From Hydrogenophilales bacterium 16-64-40 (GTDB lineage: Bacteria; Pseudomonadota; Gammaproteobacteria; Burkholderiales; Thiobacillaceae): a stretch of 64,000 bases of DNA. The stretch is from assembly GCA_002256995.1 (NCBI GenBank), contig NCGX01000011.1, positions 81,685-145,684 on the forward strand, given 5' to 3'. How positions within the stretch are numbered: the first letter of the stretch is position 1; the number at the start of each line of letters is the position of its first letter. Shown here piece after piece: positions 37,316 through 46,031 of this stretch. A program made the position numbers and the translations under genes. A model generated the notes under the pieces. That model did not search any database. It was not told where the DNA came from and saw only the letters and a list, made by a program, of their open reading frames with translations.

Positions 37316-38989
37316 ATGAATCAACTGATCGCACCCTACGGCGGCGCCCTCGTCAATCTGATCGACCCCACACAGGCTGAAGCACTCAAACGGGACGCCC
37401 TGAGCCTGCCTTCGCTCGACCTTGGCTGGCGGCAGCAGTGCGAGCTTGAAATGCTGATGACCGGCGCCTATTCGCCGCTCACCGGCTTCATGACGCGCGC
37501 CCAGTGCGAACGCGTCGAGTCGGCGCAGCAACTCGACGACGGCAGCTTCTGGCCGTTGCCTGTCACGCTCGCCAGCCGACAAAAAATCGCCGCCGAGCTG
37601 AAGCCGGGCGATCGGGTGGCGCTGCGCGATGGTGAAGGTTTCATGCTCGCGGTGCTGACCGTCAGCGACGTGTGGGACGACAGCGGCGCCAAACCTAATG
37701 AAATCGAGCCTAACAAAACCGAGCCCAACAAAATCTGGCACTTGGGCGGCGCGGTCGAGGGCGTGGCCCTGCCGTCGCATCCGGATTTTGCCAGCCTGCG
37801 CGCCACCCCGGCCGAGTTGCGCGCGCTGTTTGCCCGCCGCGGCTGGCGCCGCGTGGTCGCCTGGCAGGCCCACCACCCGATGCACCGTGCGCAGTTCGAG
37901 TTCTGCCTGAAAAGTGCGATCGAAAACGAGGCCAACCTGCTGCTGCATCCGCAGGTGGGCGGGGACATCACCGATGCGCCCGGTTATTTTGGTCTGGTGC
38001 GCAGCTTTCTGGCGATCCGCGAACGCTTCCCGGCCGCCACCACCCAGCTGTCGCTGTTGCCGGCGCCGCCGCGCGAAGCCAGCGCCTGTGCATTGCTGCT
38101 GCGCGCCATCGTCGCGCGCAATTACGGTTGTAGCCTGTTGATTGCCGGCGGCGAACACCAGGCCGACGGCAACTGCCGGCGCGGCGAAGACCTCGCGCGG
38201 GCGCATGCCGATCTGCCGGTGGCTGAACTGGCCGACAAAATCGGCGTGCAGCTCATTGCCTACCCGCGCATGGTGTATGTGGAAGACCGCGCCGAACATC
38301 TGCCGGAGTCCGACGCGCCCGCAAACGCCCGCCTGCTGACCCTGAGCGGCGAGGAATTCCAGCGCCGCATGCGGGCCGGGCTGAAAATACCGGACTGGTT
38401 CAGCTTCCCCGAGGTCCTCGCCGAACTGCACCGGCAGAGCCCGCCGCGCGAACGCCAGGGCTTCACTGTGTTCTTTACCGGCCTGTCCGGCTCGGGCAAA
38501 TCCACCCTGGCGCGCGCGCTGACCGCGCGCCTGATGGAAATGGGGGGACGCTCCGTGACCCTGCTCGACGGCGATATCGTGCGCCGCCACCTCTCGTCCG
38601 AACTCGGATTCTCCAAGGCACACCGCGACATCAACGTGCGCCGCATCGGCTTCGTCGCGTCCGAAATCACCAAAAACCGCGGCATCGCCATCTGCGCGCC
38701 GATTGCGCCGTATCGCCAGACGCGCCGTGACGTGCGCGCCATGATCGAGGCCGCCGGCGGCTTCGTTGAAATCCACGTCGCCACCCCGATCGAGACCTGC
38801 GAATCGCGCGACCGCAAGGGCCTCTACGCCAAGGCGCGCGCCGGACTGATCCCGGAATTCACCGGCGTCTCCGATCCCTACGAGGTGCCGGAAAAACCCG
38901 AGCTGGCGATCGACACCACCCACCTTGGCATCGACGAGGCGGTGCAGCAGATTCTGCTCAAGCTCGAGCACGAAGGCTATTTGCGTTGA
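37316..38989 (+). CDS. cysC: Two-domain APS kinase with degenerate ATP-sulfurylase domain
   Basis: 557 residues: PUA-like and ATP-sulfurylase-like domain (about 1-375) fused to APS kinase (about 380-557). The kinase has Walker A GLSGSGKST, LDGDIVRRHL and the RRDVRAM region, so it should make PAPS from APS. The sulfurylase motifs are altered: the usual Q-x-R-N-P-x-H-x-x-H reads QAHHPMHRAQ, and GRDHAG reads GGEHQA, so sulfate adenylation is probably lost. I recall a Thiobacillus denitrificans two-domain APS kinase described as lacking sulfurylase activity; this looks like its orthologue. An inserted three-unit 15-bp repeat is at residues 126-140. Followed by a strong terminator. Confidence 0.92.
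   Translation: MNQLIAPYGGALVNLIDPTQAEALKRDALSLPSLDLGWRQQCELEMLMTGAYSPLTGFMTRAQCERVESAQQLDDGSFWPLPVTLASRQKIAAELKPGDRVALRDGEGFMLAVLTVSDVWDDSGAKPNEIEPNKTEPNKIWHLGGAVEGVALPSHPDFASLRATPAELRALFARRGWRRVVAWQAHHPMHRAQFEFCLKSAIENEANLLLHPQVGGDITDAPGYFGLVRSFLAIRERFPAATTQLSLLPAPPREASACALLLRAIVARNYGCSLLIAGGEHQADGNCRRGEDLARAHADLPVAELADKIGVQLIAYPRMVYVEDRAEHLPESDAPANARLLTLSGEEFQRRMRAGLKIPDWFSFPEVLAELHRQSPPRERQGFTVFFTGLSGSGKSTLARALTARLMEMGGRSVTLLDGDIVRRHLSSELGFSKAHRDINVRRIGFVASEITKNRGIAICAPIAPYRQTRRDVRAMIEAAGGFVEIHVATPIETCESRDRKGLYAKARAGLIPEFTGVSDPYEVPEKPELAIDTTHLGIDEAVQQILLKLEHEGYLR
37691..37735 (+). repeat. Three in-frame 15-bp repeats in the APS kinase gene
   Basis: Three imperfect 15-bp units encode KPNEI-EPNKT-EPNKI inside the degenerate sulfurylase domain, a hydrophilic loop likely expanded by slippage. 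Confidence 0.8.
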
Positions 38990-39006
38990 TCTGAAACCGC
39001 AAGCGT

Positions 39007-39037
39007 AAAAAAGCCGACGCATAGCGTCGGCTTTTTG
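39007..39037. terminator. Bidirectional rho-independent terminator
   Basis: Stem AAGCCGACGC / GCGTCGGCTT with a 3-base loop, A tract before and T5 after. Ends the APS kinase gene on the plus strand and the symporter unit on the minus strand. Confidence 0.92.
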
Positions 39038-39054
39038 TTGGCGCGATGAAACAA

Positions 39055-39117
39055 TCAGGCTGTCTTGCGGGGACGCATCGCGCCTAAACCGGCCAGCCCG
39101 ATGCCCAGCACCTCAAT
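39055..39117 (-). pseudogene. Remnant of a PEP-CTERM C-terminal tail
   Basis: Reading the minus strand in the frame ending at a TGA at 39055-39057 gives VLGIGLAGLGAMRPRKTA after an IE pair. This is the hydrophobic helix plus basic end of a PEP-CTERM tail, but the VPEP box and any body are missing: the frame runs into the 3' end of the symporter gene (stop at 39113). It looks like the last fragment of a deleted PEP-CTERM gene, still next to its terminator. Only about 20 residues, so chance resemblance is possible. Confidence 0.5.
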
Positions 39118-40561
39118 GCGGCATGGACGGGAGCGGTGCTCCCCTGGGCCGAGTTCCCAGCGACCCCGCCAGCATGCCGATGAGGCTGGCGATGAGCCCG
39201 ACAAACTGCGGCGGCAACGCGGCTTCGGGGGCGATGAACTCCATCGCGATCCAGGCGCTGAAGCCCAGCACGATCGACAAGCCGGCGCCGAAGCTGTTGG
39301 CGCGCTTCCAGTAGAGGCCGGCGAAGAGCGGGACGAAGGCGGTGGCCAACGTCACCTTGTAGGCGTTCTCGACCATCTGGTGGATGCTGGTTGCGGACTC
39401 CAGCGACCATAGCGAATAAAGAACGACCAGCACGGCGAAGACGACTACCACGGCGCGGGTGACCAGCAGAAGCTGTTTCTGGCTCATGCGGTGCTGCGGC
39501 ATCATTTCCTTGATGATGTTTTCCGAGATGGTGACCGAGGGCGCAAGCAGGGTACCCGAGGCGGTGGACATGATCACCGACAGCAGGGCGCCGTAGAAGA
39601 TGATCTGCGCGGCCAGCGGCAGGTGCATCTTGACGAAGGTGGGCAGCACCAGCTGGGCGTCTTCGGCCAGCAGCGCCGTGGTCATGACGGGGTCGACCAG
39701 GGTGGCCGAATAGGTGAGGTAGATCGGCACCGCGGCGAACAGCAGGTAGAGGGCGCCGCCGATGACCGTGCCCCACACCGCGATCCGCTCGTTGCGGGAC
39801 GCGTTGGCGCGCTGGAACACGTCCTGCTGCGGAATCGAGCCGAAGCCCATGGTCAGCAGGCCGGCGACGAAGGTGACGATCGCCGCCCATTCCATCGCCG
39901 GCCAGAATTCGAACTTGCCGGCGGCGGCGGCGTGCTCGACCACGGGCGCGACGCCGCCCACTTCGGGCATGCCGCCCACCAGATACGAAATCCACAGCAG
40001 GCCGGCGACGATGATGGTCATCTGCACCAGGGTGGTGAGCGCCACCGACCACATGCCGCCGAACAGGGTGTAGAGCGAGACCACGGCGGCGCCGATGAGG
40101 ATGCCCTGCGAGGTCGTGATCGCGCCGTCCGACAGCACGTTGAACACCAGCCCCAGCGCCGTCACCTGCGCCGACACCCAGCCGAGGTAGGAGGCGGCGA
40201 TGGCCAGCGACATCACGATTTCCACCGGGCGGTTGTAGCGCTCACGGTAGAAGTCGCCCAGGGTGACGAGCTTCATGCGGTAGAGCGGGCGGGCGAACAA
40301 CAGGCCGAACAGGATCAGCGCGAGCGCGGCGCCGAAGGGGTCGGAAATGGTGCCGCCCAGGTTCTCGTCGAGGAAGGTGGCGGGGATGCCGAGCACGGTT
40401 TCGGCGCCGAACCAGGTGGCGAACACCATGGCGACGACGACGATCATCGGCAGCGAGCGGCCGGCGGTGATGTAGTCGGCCGCACTGTGGACACGGGTGG
40501 CGGCGTAGAGGCCGATGCCGATGGATAACACCAGATACAGCACGACGAAACCGATCAGCAT
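39113..40561 (-). CDS. Sodium:solute symporter (SSS) family transporter
   Basis: Integral membrane protein of 482 residues with about 13 helices and the SSS fold; family-like segments include FATWFGAETVLGIPATF (about 47-63), GDFYRERYNRPVE, SIPQQDVFQRANASRNE and SGTLLAPSVTISENI. The substrate is not evident; relatives carry organic acids, proline or pantothenate. It starts 9 bp after ubiB on the same strand, so it is cotranscribed with the ubiquinone genes, without an obvious reason. Confidence 0.88.
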   Translation of the reverse strand: MLIGFVVLYLVLSIGIGLYAATRVHSAADYITAGRSLPMIVVVAMVFATWFGAETVLGIPATFLDENLGGTISDPFGAALALILFGLLFARPLYRMKLVTLGDFYRERYNRPVEIVMSLAIAASYLGWVSAQVTALGLVFNVLSDGAITTSQGILIGAAVVSLYTLFGGMWSVALTTLVQMTIIVAGLLWISYLVGGMPEVGGVAPVVEHAAAAGKFEFWPAMEWAAIVTFVAGLLTMGFGSIPQQDVFQRANASRNERIAVWGTVIGGALYLLFAAVPIYLTYSATLVDPVMTTALLAEDAQLVLPTFVKMHLPLAAQIIFYGALLSVIMSTASGTLLAPSVTISENIIKEMMPQHRMSQKQLLLVTRAVVVVFAVLVVLYSLWSLESATSIHQMVENAYKVTLATAFVPLFAGLYWKRANSFGAGLSIVLGFSAWIAMEFIAPEAALPPQFVGLIASLIGMLAGSLGTRPRGAPLPSMPH

Positions 40562-40570
40562 GGCGAGCCC

Positions 40571-42097
40571 TTATCGCAGGTTGATGTAGAGAAACGTGAC
40601 CGCCAGCACGGCGAGCAGGCCGGCGATGACGCCGAGCCATTTATTACGCGCCTGCTGCTGGCGCAACATGAGGGTGAGGCCGGCTTCCAGCTGCGCCAGC
40701 CGGTTTTCGTTCAGCGCGTGGTGCGCCAGCCGCGGCAGCTGCGGCAGCAGGGCCGCCCATTTGGGCGCTTCGGTCTGCAGGTTCTTCACCAGCGCGCGCC
40801 AGCCGAGCTGTTCGTTCATCCAGCGTTCGAGGAAGGGCTTGGCGGTCTTCCACAGGTCGAGCTCGGGGTCGAGCTGGCGGCCGAGGCCTTCGATGTTGAG
40901 CAGGGTCTTCTGCAGCAGCACCAGCTGCGGCTGGATTTCCACGTTGAAGCGGCGCGAGGCCTGGAACAGCTGCAGCAGCACGCGGCCGAAGGAAATGTCC
41001 TTCAGCGGGCGGTCGAACACCGGCTCGCACACCGCGCGCACCGCAGCTTCGAGCTCGTCCATCCGGGTGTCGGCCGGCACCCAGCCGGACTCCAGGTGCG
41101 CCAGCGCCACCCCCTTGTAGTCGCGGCGGAAGAAGGCGAGGAAGTTGCGCGCGAGGTACTGCTTGTCGACCTCGGTGAGCGTGCCCATGATGCCGAAGTC
41201 GAGCGCGATGTATTGCTCGGAGCCGGGGCGCACCAGGATGTTGCCGGGGTGCATGTCGGCGTGGAAGAAGCCGTCGCGAAACACCTGGGTGAAGAAGATC
41301 TCGACCCCGGTGGCGGCAAGCTTCGGGATGTCGACGCCGGATTCGCGCAGGCGCTCGATCTGGCTCACCGGGATGCCTTCCATGCGGTCCATCACCATCA
41401 CGTCGTGGCCGCAATAATCCCAGTACACCCCGGGCACCAGCAGCAACGGCGAATCCTTGAAGTTGCGCCGTAGCTGCGAGCAGTTGGCGGCTTCGCGCAT
41501 CAGGTCGAGCTCGTCTTCCAGGTGTTTTTCGAATTCCGCCACCACTTCGCGCGGGCGCAGCCGGGGGCCGTCGGAAAACAGTTTTTCGATCAGCCCCGCG
41601 GCGGCATACAGCAGCGACACGTCGTGCGCGATCACCGGCGCAATACCGGGGCGCAGCACCTTCACCGCAACCGGGGTGCCGTCGTGCAGTCGGGCGAAAT
41701 GCACCTGCGCCACCGAGGCGGAAGCGACCGGCGTGGCGCCGAATTCGGCGAACACCTCGGCCAGCGGCTTCTGGTACAGCTTCTCCAGCGTGGCGATGGC
41801 CTCGACGGACGGGAACGGCGGCACCCGGTCCTGCAGCTGGGCGAGTTCGTCGGCGATGTCGAGCGGCACCAGGTCGCGCCGAGTCGACAGCATCTGCCCG
41901 AACTTGACGAAAATCGGACCCAGTGCCTCCAGCGCGCGGCGCAGGCGCACCCCGCGCGGTTCGGTCAGCGGCCGCCAGAACAGCGTCGCGCGCACCAGCC
42001 AGCGCAGCGGGCGCACCCGCTCGTGGCCGAGGAAGAATTCCTCCAGCCCGAAGCGCAGGCCGATGGTGAGGATGCGGGCTAAGCGCAGCAGTTTCAT
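40571..42097 (-). CDS. ubiB: Ubiquinone biosynthesis atypical kinase UbiB
   Basis: 508-residue member of the ABC1/ADCK family needed for ubiquinone synthesis. The KxGQ motif is in [13 protein letters not shown], with an alanine-rich nucleotide loop ASASVAQVH, and the catalytic region [11 protein letters not shown] and LDFGIMG. A C-terminal membrane helix ([19 protein letters not shown]) anchors it. ATGA overlap with ubiJ. Works with UbiJ and the Ubi complex. Confidence 0.95.
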   Translation of the reverse strand: MKLLRLARILTIGLRFGLEEFFLGHERVRPLRWLVRATLFWRPLTEPRGVRLRRALEALGPIFVKFGQMLSTRRDLVPLDIADELAQLQDRVPPFPSVEAIATLEKLYQKPLAEVFAEFGATPVASASVAQVHFARLHDGTPVAVKVLRPGIAPVIAHDVSLLYAAAGLIEKLFSDGPRLRPREVVAEFEKHLEDELDLMREAANCSQLRRNFKDSPLLLVPGVYWDYCGHDVMVMDRMEGIPVSQIERLRESGVDIPKLAATGVEIFFTQVFRDGFFHADMHPGNILVRPGSEQYIALDFGIMGTLTEVDKQYLARNFLAFFRRDYKGVALAHLESGWVPADTRMDELEAAVRAVCEPVFDRPLKDISFGRVLLQLFQASRRFNVEIQPQLVLLQKTLLNIEGLGRQLDPELDLWKTAKPFLERWMNEQLGWRALVKNLQTEAPKWAALLPQLPRLAHHALNENRLAQLEAGLTLMLRQQQARNKWLGVIAGLLAVLAVTFLYINLR

Positions 42098-42699
42098 GCG
42101 GGCCGCGGCTGCGCCGCCTGTGGGGGCTGGCGTGTTTCCAGCAAACGCAGGCGCGCATCCAGCCGCGCCACATCGTCCGCGAGCGCGTCCACGTCACGGT
42201 TGAAGCGCGCGACATCGATTGCACGCGCCATCATTTCGGCTTCCTCGACCACGTATTCGCTGGCGTTGTGCCCGAGCGCGGCAGCGGTGTGGGCGAGCCC
42301 CGCAAGGGCATCGCGGCCGAGCGCATGCAGGCGGTGCGCGGCAATGTCGCCGACCAGCGGCGCCAGGTCGGCCTCGACGTCCCAGCTCAGCTGTTTGAAG
42401 ACGCGATCGAGCGTGGCGAGCAGCGCAGGGTCGCCGCTGTAGTCGGCCTCGCGTAGCGCGTCGCGGCCGAAGAACGGCAAGCGGGCGACGAGCGCAGGTG
42501 TGGGACGGATGACGGCGTCGGGCGTGTCGACCGCCGCCTCGGAAAAACAGCCGTCGTCGGCGATGCGGAAATCGACGTGTGCGAGCGTGAGGTCGAAGCG
42601 CACGCTGCAACCGGCGTGACGGCGCAGCGCCTCGGCCGCGCCGGGCGACTGCCGCAGCAGGTGGTTCAGGCTGCGCTCGATGAGACCTTCTGCGATCAA
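42094..42699 (-). CDS. ubiJ: Ubiquinone biosynthesis accessory factor UbiJ (SCP2 domain)
   Basis: About 201 residues, a lipid-binding SCP2-like protein that organises the aerobic Ubi complex. The SCP2 part (about 10-115) includes [20 protein letters not shown], and the C-terminus is a helical coiled coil ([22 protein letters not shown]). The start is uncertain: TTG at 42699 overlaps the ubiE stop and gives the normal family length. A longer continuous frame upstream is the shadow of ubiE. Lies between ubiE and ubiB as in other proteobacteria. Confidence 0.88.
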   Translation of the reverse strand: MIAEGLIERSLNHLLRQSPGAAEALRRHAGCSVRFDLTLAHVDFRIADDGCFSEAAVDTPDAVIRPTPALVARLPFFGRDALREADYSGDPALLATLDRVFKQLSWDVEADLAPLVGDIAAHRLHALGRDALAGLAHTAAALGHNASEYVVEEAEMMARAIDVARFNRDVDALADDVARLDARLRLLETRQPPQAAQPRPA

Positions 42700-43430
42700 A
42701 CCTTGAAGCCCTTGTGCAGGGCCACCACGCCGGCCGTCAGGTTGTGGTAGCTGACCTTGGCGAAGCCGGCGGCCTCCATCATGGTCTTGAGTTCCGCCTG
42801 CCCGGGGTGCATGCGGATCGACTCGGCCAGGTACTGGTAGCTGCCGGCGTCGTTGGCGACGAGTTTGCCCATCAGGGGCAGCAGCTTGAAGGAGTACAGA
42901 TCGTAGGCCGGTTCCAGCGGCTTCCACACCTTGGAGAACTCCAGCACCAGCAAGCGCCCGCCGGGTTTGAGCACGCGGTGCATCTCGGCCAGCGCCTGGT
43001 CCTTGTGGGTCATGTTCCGCAGGCCGAAGGCGACCGACACGCAATCGAAATAATTGTCGGGAAACGGCAGCCGTTCGCCGTCGCACTGCACGGTGGGGGG
43101 CGTTTTGCCCTCGTTCAGCATGCGGTCGCGGCCTTCGCGCAGCATGGAGAAGTTGATGTCGGTGAGCAGCACGGTGCCGGTTTCGCCGACTTCCTTCAAA
43201 AACAGCCGCGTCAGATCGGCGGTGCCGCCGGCGACGTCGAGCACGCGCATCCCGGGCCGCAGGCCCGCCTGCGCCACCGCAAAGCGCTTCCACAGCCGGT
43301 GCAGGCCGGCCGACATGAGGTCGTTCATGAGGTCGTACTGCGCGGCGACGGAATGGAAGACCTCGGCCACCTTGGCGGCCTTGTCGGATTCGGCGACCTG
43401 CTTGTAGCCGAAATGGGTGGTTTTATCCAT
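42696..43430 (-). CDS. ubiE: Ubiquinone/menaquinone C-methyltransferase UbiE
   Basis: SAM-dependent methyltransferase of 244 residues for ring C-methylation in ubiquinone synthesis. SAM motif [14 protein letters not shown] (about 65-78), then [22 protein letters not shown] and the UbiE signature [16 protein letters not shown]. First gene of the ubiE-ubiJ-ubiB-symporter unit; the divergent gap to phoB is 139 bp. Confidence 0.96.
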   Translation of the reverse strand: MDKTTHFGYKQVAESDKAAKVAEVFHSVAAQYDLMNDLMSAGLHRLWKRFAVAQAGLRPGMRVLDVAGGTADLTRLFLKEVGETGTVLLTDINFSMLREGRDRMLNEGKTPPTVQCDGERLPFPDNYFDCVSVAFGLRNMTHKDQALAEMHRVLKPGGRLLVLEFSKVWKPLEPAYDLYSFKLLPLMGKLVANDAGSYQYLAESIRMHPGQAELKTMMEAAGFAKVSYHNLTAGVVALHKGFKV

Positions 43431-43505
43431 GGCAGACGGGGTGGAATGGGAACCCGCGAATTCTACCAGCGCATGGGCTGGCGCGGGTTTGGTGCGGGGG
43501 CGCCG

Positions 43506-43534
43506 GTGTCATAAATCAGTCATACTGCTGTCAT
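43506..43534 (+). promoter_or_regulatory. Pho box upstream of phoB
   Basis: Three direct 7-bp units, GTGTCAT-N4-CAGTCAT-N4-CTGTCAT, with the 11-bp period of PhoB binding sites. It is 36 bp before the phoB ATG, supporting autoregulation under phosphate limitation. Confidence 0.88.
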
Positions 43535-43569
43535 AGTATGGCCACCATCTAAATAAGGCTGGAGTCACC

Positions 43570-44262
43570 ATGGCTGCCAATATTTTGCTGGTCGAAGACG
43601 AACCCGGGATTCAGGAGCTGCTCAAGTTCAACCTGACGCAGGCCGGCCATCAGGTCACTGCCGCCAGTGACGCCGAGCACGCGCTGACCTTCCTCAAGAG
43701 CACGCTGCCCGACGTCATCCTGCTCGACTGGATGCTGCCCGGCATGTCGGGCATCGACCTGTGCCGCCGCCTGCGCAGCGACGAACGCTACCAGCCCATC
43801 CCCATCATCATGCTGACCGCGCGCGGCGAGGAGCGCGACAAGGTGCTGGGGCTGGACAGCGGCGCCGACGATTACATCACCAAGCCGTTCTCGCCGCGCG
43901 AGCTGGTGTCGCGCATCAAGGCCGTGCTGCGTCGCCGCGCCCCGCAGATGACCGACGACCCGGTGGAAATCAACGGCTTGCGGCTCGATCCCGCCAGCCA
44001 CCGGGTCGTGGGCAATGGCCAGCCGCTGGAACTGGGGCCGACCGAATTCCGCCTGCTGCACTTCTTCATGACGCATCCCGAGCGCGTCTATTCGCGTACC
44101 CAGCTGCTCGACCAGGTGTGGGGCGACGACGTGTTCGTCGAGGAGCGCACGGTCGATGTCCACATCCGCCGCCTGCGTCTGGCGCTGGAGCCGTCCCGCC
44201 ACGCCGAGCTGATCCAGACCGTGCGTGGATCGGGCTACCGCTTTTCGGCCGAAGTGGGATAA
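43570..44262 (+). CDS. phoB: Phosphate regulon response regulator PhoB
   Basis: OmpR-family regulator of 230 residues. Receiver with the acidic pocket EDE (9-11), phospho-accepting aspartate in LLDWMLPG (about 53) and the lysine in TKPFSP; C-terminal winged helix ([36 protein letters not shown]). A three-repeat Pho box precedes it and phoR follows after 12-30 bp. Confidence 0.95.
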   Translation: MAANILLVEDEPGIQELLKFNLTQAGHQVTAASDAEHALTFLKSTLPDVILLDWMLPGMSGIDLCRRLRSDERYQPIPIIMLTARGEERDKVLGLDSGADDYITKPFSPRELVSRIKAVLRRRAPQMTDDPVEINGLRLDPASHRVVGNGQPLELGPTEFRLLHFFMTHPERVYSRTQLLDQVWGDDVFVEERTVDVHIRRLRLALEPSRHAELIQTVRGSGYRFSAEVG

Positions 44263-44292
44263 TCCGCACTCCGCGTGCTTCGAATCGAATAT

Positions 44293-45636
44293 ATGGGTTT
44301 CTGGTGGCGTCCGCTCGGCGTGCTGGCCAGCATCATGCTGGTGGCGCTGATTTTATGGGCGGCCTCCGGCTGGGTGGCTGCGCTGGGTTTTCTGGCGGGC
44401 ATCCAGGCCTATGTCATGCTGCGCCGCCTGTGGCAGGAATACCGCCTGTCGCGCTGGCTGGAAAACCCTGACGAAGTGGACCCGCCCGACGCCGGCGGCA
44501 GTTGGGGCGACATTTTCTACCGGCTGCAGAAACTCCAGCGCCGCCAGCGCGCCAGCCGCAGCGAGCTGTCCAACGCGCTCGAACAGTTCGAGCATGCTGC
44601 GATGGCGGTGCCCGACGGCATGGTGATCCTCAACGACGACGAGCGGATTGACTGGTGCAACCCTGCCTCGCGCAAGTACATGGGGCTGGACTGCGAGCGT
44701 GACCGCGGCCAGTTCATCCGCTATCTGATGCGGCAGGCGGATTTTCTGGATTTTCTCGACGCCGCCGATTACGCGCGCCGCCTGGTGTGCAAATCGCCGA
44801 TCAACCGCGACGTGACCCTGTCGCTTCAGCTGGTGCCGTTCGGCGAAGGCAAAAAACTGCTGGTCGCCCGCGACATCACCGACCTCGAGCGGGTCGACGC
44901 CATGCGGCGCGACTTTATCGCCAACGTCTCGCACGAGTTGCGCACGCCGCTGACGGTGGTCGGCGGCTTCGTCGAAACCCTGGCCGACGCGCCCGAGCTG
45001 CCGCCGGACGAAGCGCGCCGCTATTTCGACCTGATGCTCGATCACACGCGGCGCATGCAGCATCTTCTGGATGATCTGCTGACGCTGTCGCGCCTGGAAA
45101 GCACCGATCACACGCTAAAAGACGAGCCCGTCAATGTCGCCGAACTGGCGCATGCCCTGAAAGCCGAGGCGGAGTCGCTGAGCCATGGGCGGCATCGGGT
45201 CAGCCTGCAGCTCGACAGCAGCGCCGGGCTGAAAGGCAGCCTGCAGGAAATCCGCAGCGCGCTCGGCAACCTGGTGTCGAACGCCGTGCGCTACACCCCT
45301 GACGGCGGCGAAATCACGCTGGCCTGGCGCGAGCGCAACGGGGAGGGCATTTTTTCAGTGACCGACACCGGCGAGGGCATCGCCGCCGAACACATTCCCC
45401 GCCTGACCGAGCGCTTCTACCGCGTCGACCGCAGCCGCTCGCGCGAAACCGGCGGGACCGGGCTCGGGCTCGCCATCGTCAAGCACGTCCTCACCCGCCA
45501 CGACGCGCGGCTGGACGTCCAGTCCATTCCCGGCAAGGGCAGCACCTTCTCCGCCATCTTCCCCGCGCAGCGCCTGCGGGCTGCCCCGCCTTCCGCCAGC
45601 GTCATTCCTTTTCCGGGGCAGGCACAAGCCGGCTAA
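44293..45636 (+). CDS. phoR: Phosphate regulon sensor kinase PhoR
   Basis: Membrane histidine kinase of about 447 residues. One or two N-terminal helices (about 5-50), a PAS domain (about 105-195), dimerisation domain with the histidine in NVSHELRTPLTV, and ATP-binding boxes NLVSNAVRYT, DTGEGI and GGTGLGLAIVKHV. Start ATG 44293 or GTG 44275; neither has a clear ribosome site. Its last 35 bases overlap the convergent HIT-family gene. Confidence 0.93.
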   Translation: MGFWWRPLGVLASIMLVALILWAASGWVAALGFLAGIQAYVMLRRLWQEYRLSRWLENPDEVDPPDAGGSWGDIFYRLQKLQRRQRASRSELSNALEQFEHAAMAVPDGMVILNDDERIDWCNPASRKYMGLDCERDRGQFIRYLMRQADFLDFLDAADYARRLVCKSPINRDVTLSLQLVPFGEGKKLLVARDITDLERVDAMRRDFIANVSHELRTPLTVVGGFVETLADAPELPPDEARRYFDLMLDHTRRMQHLLDDLLTLSRLESTDHTLKDEPVNVAELAHALKAEAESLSHGRHRVSLQLDSSAGLKGSLQEIRSALGNLVSNAVRYTPDGGEITLAWRERNGEGIFSVTDTGEGIAAEHIPRLTERFYRVDRSRSRETGGTGLGLAIVKHVLTRHDARLDVQSIPGKGSTFSAIFPAQRLRAAPPSASVIPFPGQAQAG

Positions 45637-46031
45637 GCGCGTCACGCAACAGCGCGTCCAGCCCCGGCGGCACCGCATGCGGCGCATCACGCAGCTTCGC
45701 GCCCCACACCGGATTGGGGAAATGCGGGTCCTCCGTAAACCGTGGGATCACATGCCAGTGAAGGTGCGGCACCACGTTGCCGAGCGAGGCGAGATTGACC
45801 TTGGCGGGCGCCATCACCTCGCGCAGCGCGGCCTCGGCGGCGAATACCACGCGCATCAGGGCCTGCTGATCGGCGCCCGGCAGGTCGGTCGTCGGTCATT
45901 TCCTTGACGTGGGCATTCAGGATGACGCGCAGAAAGCCGGGGTAGTCCGCTTCGTCGGCGCGCACCACGCGGCAGAAATCGTCCTGCCACAGCAGGGTGC
46001 CGCCGGGCGTGTCACACAGCGGGCAGCTCAG
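45602..46031 (-). pseudogene. HIT family protein, frame broken by a 7-bp tandem duplication
   Basis: The upstream frame encodes [26 protein letters not shown] through AHVKEMTD and the downstream frame LPGADQQALMRVVFAAE to the C-terminus, with the catalytic histidine triad HLHWHVIP. Between them GTCGGTC is directly repeated (45884-45890 and 45891-45897, plus strand). Removing one copy restores a single frame of about 140 residues, the normal HIT length. The expected start codon reads CTG (46031-46029), overlapping the upstream stop, instead of ATG. Intact relatives are nucleotide hydrolases. Both defects suggest a decaying gene, unless the duplication is a sequencing artefact. Confidence 0.82.
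45884..45897. repeat. Exact 7-bp tandem duplication (GTCGGTC x2)
   Basis: Two adjacent copies of GTCGGTC within the HIT-family gene; seven bases shift the reading frame. Confidence 0.95.

Noticed and set aside
42700-43293. Fusion of ubiJ with an upstream 200-residue segment
   Set aside because: The extra part is an out-of-frame reading of ubiE.
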